This document shows positions 14,168 through 20,302 of a stretch of 22,412 bases of DNA, piece by piece (within the stretch, counting starts at the first letter, position 1; each line of letters opens with the position of its first letter). Source of the DNA: Clostridium sp. CAG:411. GTDB lineage: Bacteria > Bacillota > Clostridia > Lachnospirales > Lachnospiraceae. A program made the position numbers and the translations under genes. Below the pieces are notes generated by a model. That model had not been told where the DNA came from. It saw nothing but the letters and a program-made list of their open reading frames with translations, and searched no databases. The stretch is from NCBI GenBank assembly GCA_000437275.1, contig FR899732.1, positions 13,095 to 35,506 of the forward strand, written 5' to 3'.

Positions 14168-14821
14168 ATGAAAAAGAAAATTGTAACCATAATACTTGTA
14201 CTAGGAGTAGTAGCTGGGATTTCTGGTATGCTATATATGCAGAAAGGAAAAAACAAAAATGTAGAAAATGCTGCGGCAAATGTATCTGATTTGCCAGTAT
14301 ATGCTATGAAAGCGGATTTCGTATATGATACAGAAAATATAAATGAATCAGTAGGGATTGTAGACTATGTATTTTTGGGGGAAGTGGTAAGCAAGGACGA
14401 AACTACATATGAAGACGTTGTGCCGATGGAAGATGCAAAAGGAAAGACAGTAGAAGAGGGAACGCCGTATACACATTACTCAATTCGTGTAAAAGAAAAC
14501 ATCAAAGGAGAGTTGGAAAAGGAAAAAGAGATTAAAATTGTGAAACATGGTGGAGTCGCACAGGACAAAAAATCAGTAGTATTATTTGATAAAGACTGTT
14601 TGCCGGAAGTAGGAAAACAATATATTTTTCTTGCCTATGCACAATCAGATGGTTCTTTGTTGATTTCCGGACCTAATTCAAATGTTTTGGCCAATGCCAA
14701 GAAACAGGAAACCGTAGTGAATGAATATGAAAAGGCTGTAAAACAGGAAAAGGTAAATGTTGATAGGGAACGTTACACCTCAGAGTATGATAAAAAGGCA
14801 GACAATGCAAAGAATAAATAA
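14168..14821 (+). CDS. Membrane-anchored or secreted protein with NTR/TIMP-like pattern, partner of the metalloprotease
   Basis: A 217-residue protein with a basic start and one hydrophobic segment (about 5-22, no lipobox Cys), then an extracytoplasmic region. Residues about 58-175 follow the pattern seen in NTR/TIMP-like OB-fold domains: a V-D-Y-V-F-L-G-E-V-V strand, a Y-S-I-R-V-K-E...K-G-E strand and turn, E-I-K-I-V-K-H-G-G, then a C-L-x-x-V-G-K-Q-Y-I-F-L-A block and S-L-L-I-S-G-P. The tail (177-217) is highly charged. It starts 16 bp after the protease stop with AGGAGG, so the two are co-expressed. The resemblance is by eye and the Cys network of animal TIMPs is absent. A role as inhibitor, chaperone, anchor or substrate of the protease is inference; function is otherwise unknown. 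Confidence 0.75.
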   Translation: MKKKIVTIILVLGVVAGISGMLYMQKGKNKNVENAAANVSDLPVYAMKADFVYDTENINESVGIVDYVFLGEVVSKDETTYEDVVPMEDAKGKTVEEGTPYTHYSIRVKENIKGELEKEKEIKIVKHGGVAQDKKSVVLFDKDCLPEVGKQYIFLAYAQSDGSLLISGPNSNVLANAKKQETVVNEYEKAVKQEKVNVDRERYTSEYDKKADNAKNK

Positions 14822-14894
14822 AGTGTAAGGATATAAACAGGGACTGTTGCACGAAGCAAAAGTAGAACAAAGTATAAAAGGAGAACATAAACCA

Positions 14895-15008
14895 GTGTTA
14901 TATTTTGTAATAGGATTTCTTCGTGTCGCAGTCTTTGTGTTATTTAGGAGTATTATCTGGAAAAAGTGTATGAAGTACAAGGCAATAAAAATAATTGCAA
15001 TAGTTTAG
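14895..15008 (+). CDS. Possible 37-residue membrane peptide (doubtful)
   Basis: In the 304-bp gap before glmM, a GTG at 14895 opens a 37-codon frame ending at TAG 15006-15008. The product would start with a hydrophobic helix (LYFVIGFLRVAVFVLF) followed by a basic tail (KKCMKYKAIK), like many small membrane peptides. An AAAGGAG lies about 11 nt before the GTG, rather far. No promoter or homology supports it. The remainder of the gap holds only the glmM promoter; no terminator was seen after the preceding gene. Confidence 0.2.
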   Translation: MLYFVIGFLRVAVFVLFRSIIWKKCMKYKAIKIIAIV

Positions 15009-15052
15009 AAAAAATTTAATCTCAGTATCTTATAGTTTGCGGTTTTGCTCTC

Positions 15053-15081
15053 TTTACTTTAAAAAATGGCTATGTTAAAAT
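15053..15081 (+). promoter_or_regulatory. Promoter candidate of glmM
   Basis: TTTACT (15053-15058) and TAAAAT (15076-15081) are 17 bp apart. The predicted start near 15088 gives a leader of about 38 nt to the ATG at 15126. Confidence 0.5.
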
Positions 15082-15125
15082 GAAAGTTAAGCAAAAAAGA
15101 AACATAGCAAAGGTGGAGAAGAAAA

Positions 15126-16466
15126 ATGGGTAAATATTTTGGAACGGATGGATTCCGAGGAGAGGCAAATGTAGTTTTAAATGTTATGCATGCATATAAG
15201 GTAGGACGTTTTTTGGGGTATTATTATGGAAAAGAACATAAGGCGAGAATTGTAATTGGTAAAGATACCAGACGCTCCAGTTATATGTTTGAAGATGCAC
15301 TTTCCGCGGGATTGACAGCTAGTGGGGCAGATGTATATTTGATACATGTTACAACAACTCCGAGCGTATCTTATGTGGTAAGAAGTGAGGATTTTGATTG
15401 CGGTATTATGATTTCTGCAAGTCACAATCCATACTATGACAATGGAATCAAAATTTTAAATGGCTTGGGACATAAATTAGAAGCAAAAGTAGAAAAAATG
15501 ATTGAGGATTATATTGACGGTCCGGATGATGCGATACCATTTGCAACTAAGGATGCGATTGGTCGTACTACGGATTATACAGTAGGTAGAAATCGTTATA
15601 TTGGTTATTTGATGTCACTTGCTACTCGTTCTTTTAAAGATATGAGAGTGGGATTGGATTGTGCGAATGGTTCTGCTTATGAAATTGCCAAAGGTGTGTT
15701 TGATGCGCTTGGTGCAAAGACATATGTAATTAATAATCATCCAGACGGAACTAATATTAATACGAATTGTGGTTCTACACATATTGAAGTATTGCAGAGT
15801 TTTGTAAAAGAAAACAATTTGGATGTAGGATTTGCATTTGATGGGGATGCAGACCGTTGCCTTGCCGTTGACAACAAAGGAAATGTTGTGGATGGAGACT
15901 TGATTCTATATGTATGTGGAACATATCTAAAAGAAAAAGGAGAATTAAATAACAATACAGTAGTTACCACTGTTATGTCAAATTTAGGATTGTATAAAGC
16001 ATTTGATAAAAAAGGAATCTCTTATGAAAAGACCGCAGTTGGTGATAAATATGTGTATGAGAATATGATGCAAAATGACCATATTATTGGTGGAGAGCAG
16101 TCAGGACATATTATTTTCAGTAAATATGCAGCAACAGGAGATGGAATTTTAACAGCACTCATGATTATGGAAGTAATTCTTACAAAGAAAACTCCATTGT
16201 CGGATTTGACGCGTGAAGTTACTATTTTCCCACAATTATTGGAAAATGTACGAGTTACAGATAAAAATGCAGCTATGGAAGATCCGGATGTACTTGCAGC
16301 AGCAAAACAGGTAGAAGAAGAACTGGGAACGAACGGAAGAATTTTACTTCGTCAAAGCGGTACAGAACCTTTGGTTCGTGTGATGGTTGAGGCAGAAACG
16401 GATGCCCTTTGTGCTAAATATGTAAAACAGGTAGCAGATGTTGTAAAAGAAAAGTGGGCTTTATAA
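15126..16466 (+). CDS. glmM: Phosphoglucosamine mutase
   Basis: Cytoplasmic alpha-D-phosphohexomutase that converts glucosamine-6-phosphate to glucosamine-1-phosphate, feeding UDP-GlcNAc for peptidoglycan. Length (446) fits GlmM rather than the larger phosphoglucomutases. The N-terminal YFGTDGFRGEAN is typical of GlmM. The phosphoserine loop ISASHNPYYDNGIK has its catalytic Ser at 99, the metal loop is DGDADR (239-244), the sugar-binding loop is GGEQSGHI, and the phosphate-binding loop is RQSGTEPLVRVM near the C terminus. All four active-site elements are intact. The ATG follows AAAGGTGGAG. In many Firmicutes glmM lies next to cdaA and cdaR; here it stands alone between the protease pair and tig. 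Confidence 0.95.
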   Translation: MGKYFGTDGFRGEANVVLNVMHAYKVGRFLGYYYGKEHKARIVIGKDTRRSSYMFEDALSAGLTASGADVYLIHVTTTPSVSYVVRSEDFDCGIMISASHNPYYDNGIKILNGLGHKLEAKVEKMIEDYIDGPDDAIPFATKDAIGRTTDYTVGRNRYIGYLMSLATRSFKDMRVGLDCANGSAYEIAKGVFDALGAKTYVINNHPDGTNINTNCGSTHIEVLQSFVKENNLDVGFAFDGDADRCLAVDNKGNVVDGDLILYVCGTYLKEKGELNNNTVVTTVMSNLGLYKAFDKKGISYEKTAVGDKYVYENMMQNDHIIGGEQSGHIIFSKYAATGDGILTALMIMEVILTKKTPLSDLTREVTIFPQLLENVRVTDKNAAMEDPDVLAAAKQVEEELGTNGRILLRQSGTEPLVRVMVEAETDALCAKYVKQVADVVKEKWAL

Positions 16467-16474
16467 AAAAAAGA

Positions 16475-16504
16475 TAGACAATTAGCGGTTTTCCATGTTA
16501 TAAT
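16475..16504 (+). promoter_or_regulatory. Promoter of tig
   Basis: TAGACA (16475-16480) and TATAAT (16499-16504) with 18-bp spacing, 9 bp after the glmM stop. The predicted start near 16511 gives a leader of about 80 nt. Confidence 0.65.
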
Positions 16505-16515
16505 CGTATCTTGAA

Positions 16516-16579
16516 TGGGTTTACCCACATATAAGGAAACAATTTAAAAGAAGTGTAGAATAATTCTGCACGAAGGAGG
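16516..16579 (+). promoter_or_regulatory. Leader hairpins and Shine-Dalgarno of tig
   Basis: Two small hairpins lie in the leader: TGGGT-TT-ACCCA (16516-16527) and GTGTAGAAT-A-ATTCTGCAC (16553-16571, one T-G pair). The second abuts the very strong GAAGGAGG site (16572-16579), which is 11 nt from the ATG. It could affect ribosome access or RNA stability. Confidence 0.45.
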
Positions 16580-16590
16580 AAATAAGAACA

Positions 16591-17877
16591 ATGAGTTTAC
16601 AGGTCGAAAAGTTAGAAAAGAATATGGCAAAACTTACTATCGAAGCAAGTGCAGAAGAATTTGAAGCTGCAATCGAAAAGGCTTATCAGAAGAATAAGAG
16701 CAAGATGAATATACAGGGATTCCGTAAGGGAAAAGCTCCTCGTAAAATTATCGAGAAGATGTATGGTGCAGGAGTATTCTATGAAGAAGCAGCCAATGTA
16801 ATCATACCTGATGCATATGCAAAGGCAGTAGATGAATGTGATTTAGAAATCGTTTCACAGCCATCTGTTGATGTTGTACAGGTAGAAGCAGGAAAGCCTT
16901 TCATTTTCACTGCTGAAGTTGCTGTAAAACCAGAAGTTAAGCTTGGAGATTACAAGGGAATCGAAGTAGAAAAGACAGATGTTGAAGTATCTGATGATGA
17001 TGTAAATGCAGAGATTGACCGCGTAAGAGAGCAGAATGCCAGAACAATTACTGTAGAAGACAGAGCTGTTCAGGATAAAGATACAGCAGTAATTGATTTT
17101 GAAGGATTTGTAGACGGAGTAGCATTTGAAGGTGGTAAGGGAGAAGACTATCCACTGACAATTGGTTCTCATTCATTTATTGATAACTTTGAAGAACAGT
17201 TAATCGGAAAGAACATTGGTGAAGAAGCAGAAGTCAATGTTACATTCCCAGAAGATTACCATGTAGAAGACTTAAAAGGAAAGCCAGCTACATTTAAGGT
17301 AACAGTAAAAGAAATCAAAGCAAAAGAATTGCCAGAGTTAGATGATGATTTCGCACAGGATGTATCAGAGTGCGAGACAGTAGATGCATACAAGGCTCAG
17401 GTAAAAGAAGAGCTTACAAAGAAGAAGGAAGACGCTGCAAAGGCTGCAAAAGAAGATGAAGCAGTAGCAAAGGTTGTTGAAAATGCAGAGATGGAAATTC
17501 CTGAACCAATGATCGATACACAGGTTCGTCAGATGGTAGATGACTTTGCACGTAGAATGCAGAGCCAGGGATTGTCTTTAGATCAGTACTTCCAGTTTAC
17601 AGGTATGGAGCCAAAGGCATTCTTAGAGCAGATGAGACCACAGGCATTAAAGAGAATCCAGAGCAGATTAGTATTAGAAGCTATCGTAGAAGCTGAGAAG
17701 ATCGAAGCAACAGAAGCTGAAATCGAAGACGAAATGAAGAAGATGGCAGATGCTTATCAGATGGAATTAGACAAGGTAAAAGAATTAATCGGAGATGAGC
17801 AGAAGAAACAGCTTGCACAGGATCTTGCAGTACAGAAGGCAGCAGAATTTGTTGTTGAAAATACAGTAGAAAAATAA
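16591..17877 (+). CDS. tig: Trigger factor, ribosome-bound chaperone and peptidyl-prolyl isomerase
   Basis: Trigger factor binds the ribosome at the polypeptide exit and shields nascent chains; its middle domain is an FKBP-type prolyl isomerase. Residues 1-145 form the ribosome-binding domain with the signature GFRKGKAPRKIIEKMYG (starting at 43). Residues about 150-245 are the isomerase domain, recognisable from TAVIDFEGFVDGVAFEGG and FPEDYHVEDLKGKPATFKV. Residues about 250-428 form the helical, Glu/Lys-rich C-terminal chaperone domain. Length (428) is normal and nothing is missing. It has its own promoter and heads the protein-quality-control cluster tig-clpP-clpX-lon. The C-terminal half is rich in repeated AAG/GAA codons, which creates long spurious frames on the other strand. 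Confidence 0.97.
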   Translation: MSLQVEKLEKNMAKLTIEASAEEFEAAIEKAYQKNKSKMNIQGFRKGKAPRKIIEKMYGAGVFYEEAANVIIPDAYAKAVDECDLEIVSQPSVDVVQVEAGKPFIFTAEVAVKPEVKLGDYKGIEVEKTDVEVSDDDVNAEIDRVREQNARTITVEDRAVQDKDTAVIDFEGFVDGVAFEGGKGEDYPLTIGSHSFIDNFEEQLIGKNIGEEAEVNVTFPEDYHVEDLKGKPATFKVTVKEIKAKELPELDDDFAQDVSECETVDAYKAQVKEELTKKKEDAAKAAKEDEAVAKVVENAEMEIPEPMIDTQVRQMVDDFARRMQSQGLSLDQYFQFTGMEPKAFLEQMRPQALKRIQSRLVLEAIVEAEKIEATEAEIEDEMKKMADAYQMELDKVKELIGDEQKKQLAQDLAVQKAAEFVVENTVEK

Positions 17878-17889
17878 GAATTATATATA

Positions 17890-17945
17890 ATGCGAATGAC
17901 AGCCCCAAGTCCCATGCTTGCATGGGACATTGGTGACTGACGCAT
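17890..17945 (+). other. Long hairpin after tig
   Basis: A perfect GTCCCATGC/GCATGGGAC stem (17909-17917, 17920-17928) closed by TT is extended outward by CCAA/TTGG, CAG/CTG and ATGCG/CGCAT with small bulges. It begins 13 nt after the tig stop. No U-tract follows, so it is not a standard terminator; it may stabilise the tig 3' end or be part of the clpP leader. Confidence 0.65.
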
Positions 17946-17951
17946 TTGCAT

Positions 17952-18124
17952 AAACAAAGCGTTTGTTTTGTAATTTTTGAACTTCTTGATAAAGTTTCTA
18001 CATGCATGAACAGAAAGCGGTGGAAGTCCTTTCGGGGACGTTTTGCACTAAGTTCTTTTGCGTATGGAAAGCCGAGCGGATTTTTGTACGCAAGAAAACT
18101 TAGTATTGTCAGGTGTAGACCTGA
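17952..18124 (+). other. Series of hairpins in the tig-clpP gap (candidate structured leader or ncRNA)
   Basis: Four more inverted repeats follow: AAACAAA-GCG-TTTGTTT (17952-17968); GTCC-N6-GGAC (18026-18039); ACTAAGTTCTTTTGCGTA with TACGCAAGAAAACTTAGT (18047-18104, 18-bp stem with one mismatch and one wobble, 22-nt loop); and TCAGGT-GTAG-ACCTGA (18109-18124). Short frames on both strands here lack ribosome binding sites and are ignored. No convincing promoter was found, so this may be spacer RNA in a tig-clpP transcript, a long clpP leader, or a separate small RNA. Confidence 0.55.
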
Positions 18125-18188
18125 GAGGCAGTTTGTAAAAATGTTTGGCATTATAAAAGATGCAAAAAGGATATGAGGAGGAAGAAAA

Positions 18189-18773
18189 ATGAGTTTAGTA
18201 CCTTACGTAATTGAGCAGACCAGTAGAGGAGAACGTTCTTATGACATTTATTCTAGATTGTTAAAGGACAGAATTATTTTTTTGGGAGAAGAAGTAACAG
18301 ATGCGTCTGCAAGTGTAATCGTAGCACAGTTGTTATTCCTTGAGGCTGAGGACCCTGGAAAGGATATTAATCTTTATATTAACAGTCCAGGTGGTTCTGT
18401 TACAGCAGGTATGGCAATTTATGATACAATGAACTTTATTAAGTGTGATGTTTCTACTATCTGTATTGGTATGGCAGCTAGTATGGGAGCATTCTTGTTA
18501 TCCAGTGGTGCCAAGGGCAAACGTATGATTTTACCAAATGCAGAGGTAATGATTCATCAGCCATCTGGTGGTGCCAGAGGACAGGCAACAGACATTAAGA
18601 TTGTTGCAGATAACATTTTAAAGACAAAGAAGAAGTTGAATGAAATTTTGGCTGCTAACACAGGAAAGCCATTAGAGCAAATTGAGATTGATACCGAACG
18701 TGATAATTATATGTCTGCACAAGAGGCAGTAGACTATGGTATTGTAGATAGTATTATAACAAGTCGTCAATAA
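18189..18773 (+). CDS. clpP: ATP-dependent Clp protease proteolytic subunit
   Basis: Serine peptidase that forms the double-heptameric barrel degrading proteins delivered by ClpX or other Clp ATPases. Length 194 is typical. The catalytic triad is visible: Ser98 in GMAASMGAFLL, His123 in MIHQPSGGARGQ and Asp172 in TERDNYMS. The oxyanion region NSPGGSVTAGMAIYD (65-79) and the N-terminal loop PYVIEQTSRGERSYDIYSRLL are conserved. The ATG follows GAGGAGG at normal spacing. It lies between tig and clpX, the common arrangement. No CtsR heptad operator (GGTCAAA-type) was seen upstream, so stress control, if any, is not of the Bacillus type. Confidence 0.97.
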   Translation: MSLVPYVIEQTSRGERSYDIYSRLLKDRIIFLGEEVTDASASVIVAQLLFLEAEDPGKDINLYINSPGGSVTAGMAIYDTMNFIKCDVSTICIGMAASMGAFLLSSGAKGKRMILPNAEVMIHQPSGGARGQATDIKIVADNILKTKKKLNEILAANTGKPLEQIEIDTERDNYMSAQEAVDYGIVDSIITSRQ

Positions 18774-18791
18774 GAAATCCCGTCAATGGAG

Positions 18792-18812
18792 GGGGGCACT
18801 TATAGTGCCCTC
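18792..18812 (+). terminator. Hairpin between clpP and clpX (terminator or attenuator)
   Basis: A GC-rich 9-bp stem, GGGCACT/AGTGCCC extended by one G-U and one G-C pair around a TAT loop, begins about 18 nt after the clpP stop. Only a broken T-run (TTATCTTG) follows, so termination may be partial. A weak TTGCAA/TATACA pair with 15-bp spacing just downstream could supply some clpX transcription. Confidence 0.55.
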
Positions 18813-18884
18813 TTATCTTGCAATATAGGAGAATTTGTTATACAGGTGGGAAGTTTAAGTTAAGAGGTGAAAGGTGGATTAGAC

Positions 18885-20180
18885 ATGGCAACGAAGGACG
18901 ATAAGAAAACAGTTAGATGTTCTTTTTGTAATAAAGCACAGGAGCAGGTTAGAAAAATCATTGCAGGACCAAATGTGTATATTTGTGATGAATGTGTAGA
19001 TATTTGTGCAGAAATCATGGAAGAGGAATTTCAGGATTTTGAAAATGATAGTGATATTAACTTATTAAAACCAAAGGAAATCAAAGATTTCTTAGATGAA
19101 TATGTAATTGGTCAGGATGATGCAAAACGTACTTTGGCAGTTGCAGTATACAATCATTATAAACGTGTTCTTATGGAAAAGAATCTGGATGTAGAATTGC
19201 AAAAGAGTAACATCATTATGGTTGGACCAACTGGTTCTGGTAAGACATATCTTGCACAGACCCTTGCAAAGCTTCTTAACGTGCCATTTGCCATTGCAGA
19301 TGCGACAGCACTTACAGAGGCAGGTTATGTAGGTGAAGATGTGGAGAATATTCTACTTAAAATTATTCAGGCAGCAGATTATGATATTGAACGTGCAGAA
19401 TATGGAATTATTTATATTGATGAAATTGATAAAGTAACAAGAAAGTCTGAAAATACATCTATTACAAGAGACGTTTCTGGTGAAGGTGTACAGCAGGCAT
19501 TGTTAAAAATCTTAGAAGGAACGGTAGCAAATGTTCCTCCACAGGGAGGAAGAAAGCATCCGCATCAGGAATTTATGCAGATTGATACTACGAATATTTT
19601 ATTTATCTGTGGTGGAGCTTTTGACGGATTGGAAAAGATTATTGAGGCTCGTATCGGTAAGAAGTCAATTGGTTTTAATGCAGAAGTAGCGGACATTAAC
19701 GAAAAGAATGTAGGCGAGATGTTTAAGCAGGTACTTCCACAGGATTTTGTAAAATTCGGTTTGATTCCTGAATTTATTGGTCGTGTGCCAGTAAGTGTTG
19801 GATTGGATTTATTGGATGAGGATGCACTTGTTCGTATTTTAACAGAGCCAAAGAATGCCATTACGAAACAGTACAAAAAATTGTTTGAGATGGACAATGT
19901 AGAATTGGAGTTTGAAGAAGATGCGATTCGTGCGATTGCAAAACGTTCTGTAGAGAGAAAAACAGGAGCCAGAGGATTACGTGCAATCATGGAAGAAACT
20001 ATGATGGATACCATGTTTGAAATCCCATCTGAAAGCTTGGTTAGAAAGTGTATTATTACAAAAGATGCGGTAGAGGGCACTGGAAAACCGATTTTAGAGT
20101 ATGCAGATAAAGAGGATGGAAAGAAACCAAACACAGTTAAGTCTGTGCGTTTGAAAAGCAACGATGATGAAATTGCATAA
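18885..20180 (+). CDS. clpX: ATP-dependent Clp protease ATP-binding subunit ClpX
   Basis: Hexameric AAA+ unfoldase that recognises tagged or regulatory proteins and threads them into ClpP. With the ATG at 18885 it has 431 residues. An in-frame GTG at 18867 is rejected because AAAGGTGG (18870-18877) sits 7 nt before the ATG. The N-terminal zinc-binding domain has Cys12, Cys15, Cys34 and Cys37. Walker A is GPTGSGKT (114-121), Walker B is IIYIDEIDK, and the pore loop GYVGEDVEN is conserved. The ClpP-docking loop contains IGF in GKKSIGFNAEV. Sensor 2 lies in the TGARGLRAIME region. Everything expected is intact. It follows clpP by 111 bp and precedes lon. Confidence 0.97.
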   Translation: MATKDDKKTVRCSFCNKAQEQVRKIIAGPNVYICDECVDICAEIMEEEFQDFENDSDINLLKPKEIKDFLDEYVIGQDDAKRTLAVAVYNHYKRVLMEKNLDVELQKSNIIMVGPTGSGKTYLAQTLAKLLNVPFAIADATALTEAGYVGEDVENILLKIIQAADYDIERAEYGIIYIDEIDKVTRKSENTSITRDVSGEGVQQALLKILEGTVANVPPQGGRKHPHQEFMQIDTTNILFICGGAFDGLEKIIEARIGKKSIGFNAEVADINEKNVGEMFKQVLPQDFVKFGLIPEFIGRVPVSVGLDLLDEDALVRILTEPKNAITKQYKKLFEMDNVELEFEEDAIRAIAKRSVERKTGARGLRAIMEETMMDTMFEIPSESLVRKCIITKDAVEGTGKPILEYADKEDGKKPNTVKSVRLKSNDDEIA

Positions 20181-20245
20181 TAAAATGTAAAAACATTGTG
20201 CAGAAGTATAGAGGGAAAGTTACCGATTAACTGACAGAAGGATAG

Positions 20246-20286
20246 GTTCATGAACATATAGCAAAGCGGATATGGATGGTCGCTTT
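20246..20286 (+). promoter_or_regulatory. Palindrome and hairpin before lon
   Basis: The 122-bp gap before lon contains a perfect 10-bp palindrome GTTCATGAAC (20246-20255) and a hairpin AAAGCG-N12-CGCTTT (20263-20286) ending just before the lon Shine-Dalgarno. Both are short enough to be chance. No CIRCE or CtsR site is seen. Confidence 0.3.
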
Positions 20287-20302
20287 ACTGATGAGGTGGA
20301 TG

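Noticed and set aside
17681..18151. 156-codon minus-strand frame across the end of tig and the tig-clpP gap
   Set aside because: It is antisense to the strongly conserved C terminus of tig, lacks a ribosome binding site, and its sequence reflects the tig codon pattern and the gap hairpins.
17946..18176. 76-codon plus-strand frame in the tig-clpP gap
   Set aside because: It runs straight through four hairpins, has no Shine-Dalgarno, and the apparent internal peptide repeat (FAYGKPSGFLYARKL) is just the two arms of the 18-bp stem.
18867..18884. Upstream GTG start for clpX (six extra codons)
   Set aside because: The ribosome binding site AAAGGTGG lies downstream of this GTG and is correctly placed for the ATG at 18885.
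19565..20257. 230-codon minus-strand frame opposite clpX
   Set aside because: Antisense shadow of clpX; low-complexity Ser/Ile-rich translation and no start signals.
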